Made by a program: the position numbers and the translations under genes. A stretch of DNA of 10,243 bases from the NCBI GenBank assembly GCA_018375265.1, contig JAHADO010000029.1:1-10243 (forward strand), in the 5' to 3' direction. Below are positions 1-6,488 of the stretch, piece by piece. The notes beneath the pieces are model-generated. The model did not search any database. It worked only from the letters and a program-made list of their open reading frames with translations, and was not told the origin of the DNA. Within the stretch, counting starts at the first letter, position 1. Every line of letters begins with the position of its first letter. This DNA comes from Campylobacter concisus (GTDB lineage: Bacteria > Campylobacterota > Campylobacteria > Campylobacterales > Campylobacteraceae).

Positions 1-894
1 GCGTCGCTTGATAAGATAAAGGGCGCTTACTGCTTGCTCGTGCAGTCACGTCACAAGACCTTTGCTATAAGAGACCGCTGGGGCGTTAGGCCACTAAGCC
101 TTGGTAGGCTAAAAGATGGCGGATATATCGTAGCTAGCGAGACTTGCGCGTTTGACCTTGTGGGAGCGACATTTATAAGAGATGTTAGACCTGGTGAGAT
201 GATAGTTTTTGAGCATAGCAAGAGCGAGTTTCAAAGCTTGCAAATTTTCGAGCCAGAGCCTAGAATTTGCGCCTTTGAATACATCTACTTTGCGCGCCCA
301 GATAGCGTGATAGAGGGCAAAAGCGTCTAGGAAGTGAGAAAAAAGATGGGCGAGGTGCTAGCTAGAAAGAGCAAGGTAAAGGCTGACTTTGTAGTGCCTG
401 TGCCAGATAGTGGCGTGCCAGCGGCGCTTGGATATGCAAATGAGAGCAAAATTCCATTTGAGCTAGCCATCACTAGAAATCACTATGTGGGCAGAACCTT
501 TATCGAGCCAAGCCAAGAGATGAGAAATTTAAAGGTCAAACTAAAGCTAAACCCAATGTCAAGTGTGCTAGCTGGTAAAAGCATCGTGGTGATCGATGAT
601 AGCATCGTTCGAGGCACCACTTCTAAAAAGGTGGTCGATCTCTTAAGACACGCAGGGGCAAAAGAAATTCACTTCAGAGTTGCGTGCCCTGAACTCAAGT
701 ATCCTGAGCGATACGGCATCGACACACCAAGCTTTGAGGAGCTAATAAGCGCCAAAAAAAGCGTCGAAGAGGTCAGAGAGTACATCGGAGCTGATAGCTT
801 GGAGTTTTTGAGCATCAATGAGCTTAAAGAGAGTATCGGCAACGAGAGAAAATACTCGCTTGTAAGTTTTGATGGTGATTACTTCATAAAATGA
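1..894 (+). pseudogene. purF: purF, amidophosphoribosyltransferase, 3' part, interrupted by an in-frame TAG
   Basis: PurF transfers ammonia from glutamine to PRPP to make phosphoribosylamine, the first step of purine synthesis in the cytoplasm. The reading frame is open from base 1, so the 5' end lies outside the window. Before the stop, 109 codons show the end of the glutaminase (Ntn) domain, including IRDRWGVRPLSLG and YFARPDS. TAG at 328-330 replaces the tyrosine expected in the ...SVYxxR stretch of PurF. The same frame then continues for 187 residues with the complete phosphoribosyltransferase domain: NHYVGRTFIEPSQ, the PRPP-binding signature VVIDDSIVRGTTS, and YGIDTPS. No other damage is seen, so this is one point change or a base-calling error. 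GTG at 334 or ATG at 346 could restart translation of the second half. The C-terminal CxxC that helps hold the iron-sulfur cluster in Bacillus-type PurF is absent. The identity is certain; functional status is not. Confidence 0.9.
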
Positions 895-1553
895 GAAATT
901 TAGTAGTTTTGCTGCTTGGGGCACTCTTTTTTGTGGGCTGCTCGCAAAAGACACCTAGCAAAAAGGATGAAATTTCCATCATGGTAAGCTACTTTGAGCT
1001 TGGTGGCGAAAAGCAGCAGCTACTAATAAAAAGCATGCCAAATTTAGCTGATAAAAATGCTAGCGTGCCATTTTTTGGCATGGTAAATTTTCTTGATCAA
1101 AACAAAACTGCAAGTGCTTATTCTCTTGCAAAAGGCGTTATAAACGTCATTGAAGCAGACAACGCCTCTATAAATTTAAACAAAGCTAGTGATGTTTTGG
1201 CTCTTAAAAAATCTAGCGAGATAAGGTTTTATGAGATAAGACCTGACGTGGTTGAGAGTGTTAAATTTAGATCACTAAATGGCGTTTGCGCTGAGTTTTT
1301 AGCTCAAAAGCCAGTTTTTGTAAATGCGGCCACCAACTACTACTTAAGAGATGATAGCTTTTTTGCAAGCTTGATTGAGGCGAAATTTGTCTATAAAAAG
1401 GGCGCAAAGATCCTAAAAAAAGAGTTTGCTTATAGCATCTTAGAGCCCAAAATCCTAGAAGAGGCCAAAGAATTTACACAAAAATCAAACCAGCTTTTCT
1501 TAAACGATATGCAAAAGCTTGGCAGACTGCTTGACATACTCTGCACATTTTAG
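891..1553 (+). CDS. Small lipoprotein of unknown function downstream of purF
   Basis: This 220-residue protein begins with a lipoprotein signal peptide: MR, a hydrophobic stretch, then the lipobox FVGC with the acylated cysteine at about residue 17. Residue +2 is Ser rather than Asp, which in E. coli rules favours the outer membrane. The mature part is hydrophilic and mixed alpha/beta in character, and I recognise no domain in it. The ATG overlaps the purF stop codon as ATGA, so the gene is probably translationally coupled to purF and shares its transcript. A purF nonsense codon upstream could therefore lower its expression through polarity, although translation restarting at 334 or 346 would restore coupling. 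The lipoprotein call is firm; no function is proposed. Confidence 0.85.
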   Translation: MRNLVVLLLGALFFVGCSQKTPSKKDEISIMVSYFELGGEKQQLLIKSMPNLADKNASVPFFGMVNFLDQNKTASAYSLAKGVINVIEADNASINLNKASDVLALKKSSEIRFYEIRPDVVESVKFRSLNGVCAEFLAQKPVFVNAATNYYLRDDSFFASLIEAKFVYKKGAKILKKEFAYSILEPKILEEAKEFTQKSNQLFLNDMQKLGRLLDILCTF

Positions 1554-1564
1554 CGAGCACTTAG

Positions 1565-1798
1565 ACACTAAATTTATACTTTTTCATAGGCCAACATCCT
1601 TTTAAAATTTATTTTAAGTACGGGGGGGGGAGTAGTGCTTCGCCCTGGAGCTTGTTTGGCGGCGACAGAGAAAAAACTAAAGAGTATAACGACAAGATGA
1701 AAAATGGTGATGAAAAATGGAATTCGGTCCTTTATGATTATCAGCACATGAGATATATAAATAGCAATAACTCTGCATGGTGGCTTTTAGAGGATTAG
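1565..1798 (+). pseudogene. Orphan C-terminal tail of a gene, in frame with a G9 tract
   Basis: Downstream of the nine-G run the frame reads ggg ggg ggg agt and gives about 56 residues (SSASPWSLFGG... ending ...SAWWLLED) before TAG at 1796-1798. The tail is rich in W, Y, N and K and reads like genuine protein. A strong intrinsic terminator follows 6 bases after the stop. Upstream the frame is open back to 1565 but has no ATG, GTG or TTG and no ribosome site, so nothing can start it ahead of the tract. The other two frames upstream also lack a start and meet stops at 1587 and 1615. A possible -10 box, TATACT, lies at 1575-1580. I read this as the 3' remnant of a gene whose front was lost, perhaps a phase-variable one. 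An internal ATG at 1697 would give only about 33 residues. I do not recognise the family. Confidence 0.5.
1622..1630 (+). repeat. Homopolymeric G9 tract
   Basis: Nine consecutive G residues lie in otherwise AT-rich DNA; this is the only long G or C run in the window. In Campylobacter, runs of eight or more G are typical slippage sites that switch contingency genes on and off. Here the run is in frame with an open tail downstream but has no start codon upstream, so switching of a complete protein cannot be shown. Run length is prone to assembly and polymerase error. Confidence 0.85.
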
Positions 1799-1804
1799 TT
1801 ATTT

Positions 1805-1836
1805 AAATATGCAGGAGAAATTCCTGCATATTTTTT
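1805..1836 (+). terminator. Rho-independent terminator after the orphan tail
   Basis: A perfect 12-bp stem (AAATATGCAGGA at 1805-1816 pairing with TCCTGCATATTT at 1822-1833) encloses a 5-base loop and is followed by further T residues to 1836. It sits 6 bases after the stop of the poly-G-linked tail, which suggests that the tail is or was the end of a transcribed gene. The T-run on the plus strand sets the orientation. Confidence 0.8.
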
Positions 1837-1872
1837 AAAAATATCTATTTTTAAGTTGGAATTTTCACTTTA

Positions 1873-1906
1873 GCTGACTTGTAAATTTCTCAATTTTCAA
1901 GTCAGC
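1873..1906 (-). terminator. Hairpin downstream of the YjiM-like gene, possible terminator
   Basis: GCTGACTTG (1873-1881) and CAAGTCAGC (1898-1906) form a 9-bp perfect stem with a 16-base AT-rich loop. It lies 52 bases beyond the end of the minus-strand dehydratase-like gene. There is no clear U-run on that strand, so it is a weaker terminator candidate than the hairpin at 1805-1836. It may instead act as an RNA end-protecting structure. Confidence 0.45.
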
Positions 1907-1957
1907 CACTTTAAATTTAAAGCTAAATTTAGCGCAAAAGTAAACGCCAAATTTATC

Positions 1958-3115
1958 CTAAAGCATCTCTATAAATGCCTCCAGCCTTGTCTTGATCTGC
2001 CCAGCGTCGCTTGTAGAAAAGTCCGTCTCAAGCGCCATATAAGGCGTATCTACGTCATTGCACGCCCTTTTTATATTGGCAGTTTCTACGTTGTAGGTGT
2101 GACAGGCTTGCAGCACAACGTCGATCACACCGTCCGCCTTATACTCTTTTATCATCTCTTGTAGCACATTTTCTCTCTCTTTATTTGGCGACATGATCGA
2201 GCAAGGTATCGCCATGTAGCGCTTTGCGATGGCATTTATAGGATCATCATTTTCATCGATTAGGTTGCTAAAATTTTTAGTTCCAGTGCAGTTTTCGTAA
2301 GCTACCACGACGCCGCCTGCCTCTTCTATGGCTGGCACGATCTTATCATAGACCCCGCCACTTGGACAGCCTGTGATGATGATGCGTTTGGCGTCCTTAT
2401 GCACGGGTGAAATTTTATCTCTCACGCACTCTTTTAGCTTACTTACGATAATCTCAAGGTCGCTTATCTGCTCCTCTTTGTCAAAGATAAAGCCGTTTCC
2501 ATATAACAGTGCGTGTAGCTCTTTGCCATTCATCGGTGGTGGCGTTAGTTTCATGAAATTTTGAATTTCTCCCATTAGCTCGCGCTCTTTGTTAAATAGC
2601 CTGATAGAGTTTCTAAGCTCCTCATCGCTTACGCTCACGCCAAATTTAGCCTCCAAGCGCTCCTTTAGCTCCCTGACCTCATCTTGCCAAATCTCCAAGC
2701 TCTTTTGGCTCTTGAAATGTGGCAAATGCATGACGTGCACATCTTTAAATTCGCCCATTAGCTCATACATCTTCTTCTTGCCGTCGCACGTCGTCTCGCC
2801 GATAACAATATCAGAGTTTCGCACAAATGGGCACTTGTTCGCTTTTGCAAAGCCGTAGCTTGCTTTTATGAGCGGACAGAGGTTTTTAGGCAGGTATTTT
2901 TCGCCCTCAACCACGGCGTTATCACCAGTCGCGCAGACACTCACGCTATAAGCGTTTGCCGCGTGGATGACCTCCCTTGGCGTATAGGTGCAAAAGATAG
3001 CAGCGATCTTTTGGCCGCTATTTTTGACTGCTTCAACATTTTGGGCTAAATTTTTCTTAGCGCCATCATAGGTAGCGAAAATTTCGCTCAAATTCATACT
3101 CTCATTTATTGCCAT
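1958..3115 (-). CDS. yjiM: Double-cubane-cluster protein / 2-hydroxyacyl-CoA dehydratase family, YjiM-like
   Basis: This 385-residue cytoplasmic iron-sulfur protein closely resembles E. coli YjiM as I remember it, including [11 protein letters not shown] (C110), NLCPLIKxSYGF (C80), GCPSGG (C250), YENCTG (C276), QACHTY (C338) and the ending FIEML. The family holds an [Fe8S9]-type double-cubane cluster or the related clusters of 2-hydroxyacyl-CoA dehydratases, and takes very low-potential electrons from an ATP-driven activator. In double-cubane proteins the known in vitro substrates are small molecules such as acetylene, azide and hydrazine; the physiological substrate is not settled. Eleven cysteines are present (42, 61, 80, 95, 110, 230, 250, 276, 305, 338, 352). 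The GCSC of YjiM is PCSI here, so one of that Cys pair is missing. The start is fixed by AAGGAG five bases before ATG, and the gene overlaps its activator by 14 bp. Length is normal for the family. The family is near certain; the reaction is not. Confidence 0.9.
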   Translation of the reverse strand: MAINESMNLSEIFATYDGAKKNLAQNVEAVKNSGQKIAAIFCTYTPREVIHAANAYSVSVCATGDNAVVEGEKYLPKNLCPLIKASYGFAKANKCPFVRNSDIVIGETTCDGKKKMYELMGEFKDVHVMHLPHFKSQKSLEIWQDEVRELKERLEAKFGVSVSDEELRNSIRLFNKERELMGEIQNFMKLTPPPMNGKELHALLYGNGFIFDKEEQISDLEIIVSKLKECVRDKISPVHKDAKRIIITGCPSGGVYDKIVPAIEEAGGVVVAYENCTGTKNFSNLIDENDDPINAIAKRYMAIPCSIMSPNKERENVLQEMIKEYKADGVIDVVLQACHTYNVETANIKRACNDVDTPYMALETDFSTSDAGQIKTRLEAFIEML

Positions 3116-3881
3116 CTTCTCTCCTTAAATTTCTTATCCCTGCAAGGCTAGCGCCTATCGCACCGCAGTAGATCGCATCTTTGTGCGTGCTGACGCTAGC
3201 TTGCAAGCACGCTTCTAAATTTTCTCTTACATACTCGCTCTTACTAAAGCCACCGCTTAAAAAGTAGCTCGTATTTGCCTGTTTTTTGACCAAATTTGAA
3301 ATTTTATTTATAGCTGAGATGATCACCGCTTTTGCGATATTTTCTCGTGAGACGTTTTGAGCGATGAGACTTATGATCTCAGACTCTGCAAAGACCGTGC
3401 ACATCGAGCTTATGGATATATCTTTGTCGCTATTTTTAGCAAGACGTGTAAGCTCATCAAACCTAACTCCAAGGCGGTTTGACATCACTTCAAGAAATTT
3501 ACCAGTGCCGGCTGAGCATTTATCATTCATCGTAAAGTCAGTCACCGAGCCATTTTCAAGCTTGATAGCCTTCGTATCTTGTCCGCCCACGTCTATAACT
3601 GTGCAGTCGCTTTTGCAAAAATAGTGCGCCCCAAGCGCGTGACAAGTGATCTCTGTAAGGGTTTTGTCAGCGTATGGCACCGAAACTCTGCCGTAACCTG
3701 TCGCTGTAAAATAAAGCTCGCCAAGGCCTAAAGCTAAAACTCGCTCTTTTATAAGCATAGCTGTATCTGCGCTGCTCCAGCCAGTTGGGAGTAAAAATAG
3801 CTCCTTTATCTCGCCGCTACTTGCCTCTATGACGGCGACTTTTGCAGAAGTTGAGCCTATATCAATACCGATTGAGTGCAT
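3102..3881 (-). CDS. yjiL: ATP-dependent activator of the double-cubane protein (BadF/BadG/BcrA/BcrD family, YjiL-like)
   Basis: About 259 residues, matching the length of YjiL. The protein is an ASKHA-fold ATPase, normally a homodimer with one [4Fe-4S] cluster at the interface, which couples ATP hydrolysis to injection of an electron into its partner. Motifs in order are [13 protein letters not shown] (phosphate binding, near the N-terminus), [29 protein letters not shown] (first cluster Cys), [14 protein letters not shown] (second cluster Cys) and LSGGF. Both cluster cysteines are present. I choose ATG at 3881 because the family starts right before GIDIGS. A GTG at 3935 would add 18 residues with no family counterpart, and it lies inside the predicted promoter. 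The Shine-Dalgarno site is weak (GGA about 8 bases upstream). The gene overlaps the YjiM-like partner by 14 bp, so the two are probably made together. Confidence 0.9.
   Translation of the reverse strand: MHSIGIDIGSTSAKVAVIEASSGEIKELFLLPTGWSSADTAMLIKERVLALGLGELYFTATGYGRVSVPYADKTLTEITCHALGAHYFCKSDCTVIDVGGQDTKAIKLENGSVTDFTMNDKCSAGTGKFLEVMSNRLGVRFDELTRLAKNSDKDISISSMCTVFAESEIISLIAQNVSRENIAKAVIISAINKISNLVKKQANTSYFLSGGFSKSEYVRENLEACLQASVSTHKDAIYCGAIGASLAGIRNLRREDGNK
3121..3126 (-). promoter_or_regulatory. Ribosome binding site AAGGAG for the YjiM-like gene
   Basis: On the minus strand AAGGAG stands 5 bases before the ATG at 3115, inside the 3' end of the activator gene. It is much stronger than the activator's own site. 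This would favour more of the cluster protein than of the activator, and it settles the start codon. Confidence 0.8.
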
Positions 3882-3924
3882 TTTGTATCCAAAAAAGGTC
3901 TTTCTAAAACTTAGAACTGGCGTG

Positions 3925-3954
3925 ATTTTACTCACTTTAAGACAAATTTGTCAA
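3925..3954 (-). promoter_or_regulatory. Sigma-70-type promoter of the YjiL/YjiM operon with overlapping palindrome
   Basis: Read on the minus strand, a consensus TTGACA (3949-3954) and TAAAAT (3925-3930) are 18 bases apart. Transcription would start near 3918, leaving about a 37-base leader before ATG 3881. A perfect 12-bp palindrome GACAAATTTGTC (3941-3952) overlaps the -35 box and is placed like a repressor site. A consensus -35 is uncommon in Campylobacter, where T-rich tracts usually replace it. The palindrome's regulatory role is inferred. Confidence 0.55.
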
Positions 3955-3998
3955 TAAATAAGACCCAAAATTTTATAGCCTTTTCACCTTTTAAAATT

Positions 3999-4004
3999 TA
4001 TAAT
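3999..4004 (+). promoter_or_regulatory. -10 box TATAAT of the MATE exporter gene
   Basis: A perfect TATAAT is preceded by T-rich blocks (TTTTCACCTTTT), the usual Campylobacter sigma-70 architecture without a fixed -35. The start of transcription would be near 4011, giving a leader of about 23 bases to the TTG start. It is divergent from the YjiL/YjiM promoter, whose -10 box lies about 70 bases away. Confidence 0.65.
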
Positions 4005-4020
4005 TTACCCACACTTTACA

Positions 4021-4026
4021 AAGGGG
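4021..4026 (+). promoter_or_regulatory. Ribosome binding site AAGGGG that decides the TTG start at 4034
   Basis: AAGGGG ends 7 bases before TTG at 4034. The ATG at 4027 is out of frame with the exporter and lies directly against the site, so it is not the start. No in-frame ATG occurs until about residue 40, inside the first membrane region. Confidence 0.6.
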
Positions 4027-4033
4027 ATGAAAT

Positions 4034-5386
4034 TTGAAAAATTTGACAAACGAGCAGAGATTTTTCTCAAATGCCGACCTTGCAAGGCTCTTTTTCCCTA
4101 TCGCCGTAGAGCAGTTTTTAGAGTATAGCCTAGGCCTTGCAAACTCACTAATGGCAGCAAGCGTTAGCGAAAGTGCGGTGAGTGCGGTAAGCCTTGTGGA
4201 GTTTGTCATGGCGCTATTTATTAGCATATTTACCGCCATAGCCACTGGTGGCTCGGTGGTCGCTAGCCAGTATCTAGGCAGCAAACAAAGCGGCAACGCC
4301 AGAAATACCGCCGATCAGCTAGTTTGGTTTAGCCTAATTTTTGCAATATTTATAGCCCTTGCCATCATCATTTTAAAAGACCTCATCTTAGACAAAGTCT
4401 TTGGCGATATCGGCGAACAAGTGAGGCGCGATGCTAGCCACTACCTTGTTTTCTCAGCCATTTCAGCGCCATTTTTAGCCGTCTATGCAGCAGCTGCGGC
4501 GATCTTTCGCACGATGTCAAACGCAAAGCTACCTATGTATATCATGGCGGCTGCAAATTTACTAAATGTGCTGCTAACTGCCATTAGCATCTACACATTT
4601 CACACAGGGGTGCTTGGCATCGCCATTAGCACGCTCATAGCAAGAGCGATCGCTTGCTTTGTCATAGTCTATCTACTACTTGATATAAAGCTAAAACTTC
4701 ACATAAGAAAGAGCCTTATCTATAAATTTGACTACGAGATCATCAAGAAAATTTTAAATATCGGCGTGCCTTATGGCTTTGAAAATTCGATGTTTTACGT
4801 GGGTCGCATCATCGTTTTGAGCCTTGTTTCGCTCTTTGGCACGGCAAGCATCGCTGCAAATGCCGTGGGCGGGACGATCGTGATGTTTCAGGTGCTCCCT
4901 GGCATGGCGATAGGCACAGGCCTAAGCGTCGTAGTGGCTAGATGTATCGGCGCAAATGACTTTAATCAGGCTAAATTTTACGTAAGAAAATCGATGCTAA
5001 GCATCTACATCGTGCAGCTTTTTAGCACGGCTGCCGTGTTACTGCTTCTTGAGCCACTACTTCGCGTTTATAACCTCTCTAGCGAAGCCATAAATTTAAC
5101 AAGGCAGATCGTCTGGTATCACGGCATCGCTATGTGTCTTATCTGGCCGCTTGCCTACACCTATCCGACCGTTTTTCGTGCTGCTGGGGACGCAAAATAC
5201 CCGATGATAGTAAATTTAGCCTGCATGTTTGCCTGCAGGATCGTGCTAGCTTATATCTTTGCGCTTACGTTTGATCTTGGCATGATAGGCACTTGGTTTG
5301 CGATGTTTGCCGACTGGGCAGTAAAGGCGGTGCTATTTGTGCGCAGATACCTAAAAGGCACGTGGATGAAATTTCGAGCCATTTAA
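4034..5386 (+). CDS. MATE-family multidrug/toxin exporter
   Basis: A 450-residue inner-membrane protein with about twelve hydrophobic segments, the usual size for MATE exporters, which expel cationic drugs, toxins or metabolites in exchange for Na+ or H+. The two pseudo-symmetric halves each carry the family's FRxxxxAKxPM motif: FRTMSNAKLPMYI near residue 158 and FRAAGDAKYPMIV near residue 381. Other supporting stretches are ATGGSVVASQYLG (about 70-82) and a central GVPYGFENS before the second half. Translation starts at TTG 4034 behind AAGGGG. The gene has its own promoter and is divergent from the YjiL-like activator. It is followed after 44 bases by the lipoprotein operon, with no obvious terminator between them, so some read-through is likely. 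The substrate cannot be told from sequence. Confidence 0.9.
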   Translation: MKNLTNEQRFFSNADLARLFFPIAVEQFLEYSLGLANSLMAASVSESAVSAVSLVEFVMALFISIFTAIATGGSVVASQYLGSKQSGNARNTADQLVWFSLIFAIFIALAIIILKDLILDKVFGDIGEQVRRDASHYLVFSAISAPFLAVYAAAAAIFRTMSNAKLPMYIMAAANLLNVLLTAISIYTFHTGVLGIAISTLIARAIACFVIVYLLLDIKLKLHIRKSLIYKFDYEIIKKILNIGVPYGFENSMFYVGRIIVLSLVSLFGTASIAANAVGGTIVMFQVLPGMAIGTGLSVVVARCIGANDFNQAKFYVRKSMLSIYIVQLFSTAAVLLLLEPLLRVYNLSSEAINLTRQIVWYHGIAMCLIWPLAYTYPTVFRAAGDAKYPMIVNLACMFACRIVLAYIFALTFDLGMIGTWFAMFADWAVKAVLFVRRYLKGTWMKFRAI

Positions 5387-5396
5387 AAAAAAGTAG

Positions 5397-5402
5397 TAAT
5401 AT
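5397..5402 (+). promoter_or_regulatory. Candidate -10 box (TAATAT) of the lipoprotein operon
   Basis: TAATAT lies in the 44-base gap between the MATE gene and the CsgG-like gene, with an A/T-rich block just upstream. The start of transcription would be near 5409, giving a leader of about 22 bases. The -35 side, inside the MATE gene, is weak. The box is plausible but not decisive, and read-through from the MATE gene is the alternative. Confidence 0.35.
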
Positions 5403-5430
5403 ACACACGATTTTGTCACAAAGGATAAAG

Positions 5431-6099
5431 ATGAAAAATGTTTTAAAATTTAGTGCAGCTCTAGTGATCGCAGCACTTTTTGCAGGGTGTGCAAGTGAGA
5501 GCTCAAGAGTGGTCGAAACTCCAAAAGTAGCAAGCTACGGCTCAGTTTATAACGGCAAAAAGGTCTCAGTTTCTATTGGCCGCTTTAATAACCAATCAGC
5601 CTATCAAAATGGCGCATTTAGCGACGGTGAGGACAGACTTGGCAACCAAGCTCAAAGTATCTTGTTCACAAATTTACAGCAAAGCGGTAGATTTTCGGTA
5701 CTTGAAAGATCAAATATGTCAGTCCTCAAACAAGAGAGCGAGCTAAGCAAAGAGGCTCAAAATTTAAAAGGCTCAAGATACGTCATAACTGGCGATGTGA
5801 CCGAATTTGGACGCAAGACGACAGGCGATCACCAGCTATTTGGCATACTTGGCAAAGGTAAGCAACAAACCGCCTACTCAAAGGTAAATTTAAACGTTGT
5901 CGATACCAAAACGGCTGAGGTTGTATATTCTGTTAGCGGCGCTGGCGAATACACCCTTTCAAACAGAGAGATCATCGGCTTTGGCGGCACCGCAGGATAC
6001 GACTCTACGCTAAATGGCAAGGTGCTAAGCCTAGCGATAGTTGAAGCGGTAAATAACCTAGTAAACGGCATAGAGAGCGGAGCATGGCAAGTAAAATAA
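5431..6099 (+). CDS. CsgG/HfaB-family outer-membrane-associated lipoprotein
   Basis: A 222-residue lipoprotein with signal peptide and lipobox LFAGC (Cys about 20; +2 Ala). CsgG-type features are KKVSVSIGRFNNQS near the mature start, LFTNLQQSGRFSVLERSNMSVLKQE, SRYVITGDVTEFG, VNLNVVDTKTAEVVYSVSGAGEY and a final helix around LAIVEAVNNLVNGI. E. coli CsgG (277 residues) forms the nonameric curli secretion channel; this protein is shorter, and no curli subunit gene (csgA/B/E/F) is nearby. It is therefore better seen as the CsgG-like member of the CsgG-DUF4810-GNA1162 lipoprotein module found in many Gram-negatives. The start at ATG 5431 is chosen because AAGGA lies 5 bases upstream and the signal peptide begins there; an upstream in-frame extension to 5293 lies within the MATE gene. 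The gene overlaps the next by 16 bp. Confidence 0.85.
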   Translation: MKNVLKFSAALVIAALFAGCASESSRVVETPKVASYGSVYNGKKVSVSIGRFNNQSAYQNGAFSDGEDRLGNQAQSILFTNLQQSGRFSVLERSNMSVLKQESELSKEAQNLKGSRYVITGDVTEFGRKTTGDHQLFGILGKGKQQTAYSKVNLNVVDTKTAEVVYSVSGAGEYTLSNREIIGFGGTAGYDSTLNGKVLSLAIVEAVNNLVNGIESGAWQVK

Positions 6100-6488
6100 A
6101 GCTTGCCTGCCTTGGCGCTCTTGCACTCTTAGTTGCAGGGTGCAGCAACGCAAGTGGCCCAAGGTCGCTTTACTACTGGGACGGCACATATAGCAGCTCG
6201 CTATATAGCTATCTAAACGAAGATGGCGACGCAACTGAGCAAATTTCACGCTTAGAAAATTTAGTGCAAAACTCAACTCAAAGGGGCTACAAAGTTGCGC
6301 CAGGACTTTATGCTCACCTTGGACTTTTATACCTAAATAATGGAAATTTAGGCGCTGCAAATGCAAATTTTGACAAAGAGGTGCAAAATTTCCCAGAGTC
6401 AAGAGAATTTATAAATTTCATCAAAGGCTCTAAAAATTTAACCCCAAAAAAGCAGAGCAAAAAAGAGGGAGCGAAAGATGAAAAATAG
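6084..6488 (+). CDS. DUF4810-type small lipoprotein
   Basis: A 134-residue lipoprotein: signal peptide MASKIKLACLGALALLVAGC with the acylated Cys at 20 and +2 Ser. The mature part has an aromatic block SLYYWDGTYSSSLYSYL, then a TPR-like helix pair around residues 72-110 (YAHLGLLYLNNGNLGAANANFDKEVQNFP), and a lysine-rich tail. The order with CsgG-like and GNA1162-like partners is the usual setting for DUF4810 proteins, which suggests that it scaffolds or anchors the other two at the periplasmic face of the outer membrane. It overlaps the gene before by 16 bp and the gene after by 11 bp, so the three are likely translated as a coupled set. Family assignment is from motif and context; the function is unknown. 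Confidence 0.8.
   Translation: MASKIKLACLGALALLVAGCSNASGPRSLYYWDGTYSSSLYSYLNEDGDATEQISRLENLVQNSTQRGYKVAPGLYAHLGLLYLNNGNLGAANANFDKEVQNFPESREFINFIKGSKNLTPKKQSKKEGAKDEK

Noticed and set aside
742..954. Minus-strand open frame of 70 codons across the purF/lipoprotein junction
   Set aside because: It is antisense to clearly recognisable PurF and to the lipoprotein signal peptide, with no ribosome site or family resemblance.
2373..2858. Two plus-strand open frames opposite the YjiM-like gene
   Set aside because: Low-complexity Ser/Leu-rich shadows of a strongly conserved minus-strand gene.
3364..3624. Plus-strand open frame opposite the activator gene
   Set aside because: A shadow of the conserved cluster-binding motifs on the other strand.
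3882..3935. Upstream GTG start adding 18 residues to the activator
   Set aside because: The added residues have no counterpart in the family, and the codon lies between the -10 and -35 boxes of the predicted promoter.
3991..4296. Minus-strand open frame covering the MATE start
   Set aside because: It would cover the divergent promoters and the first membrane segments of the exporter; the composition is that of an antisense frame.
5293..5430. In-frame upstream extension of the CsgG-like protein
   Set aside because: It lies inside the MATE coding sequence and would bury the lipoprotein signal peptide; ATG 5431 has a good ribosome site.
5431..6099. Full curli secretion locus
   Set aside because: The CsgG-like protein is shorter than CsgG and its neighbours are DUF4810 and GNA1162 proteins, not csgA, csgB, csgE or csgF.
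5874..6402. Two minus-strand open frames opposite the CsgG-like and DUF4810 genes
   Set aside because: Antisense shadows of well-supported lipoprotein genes.
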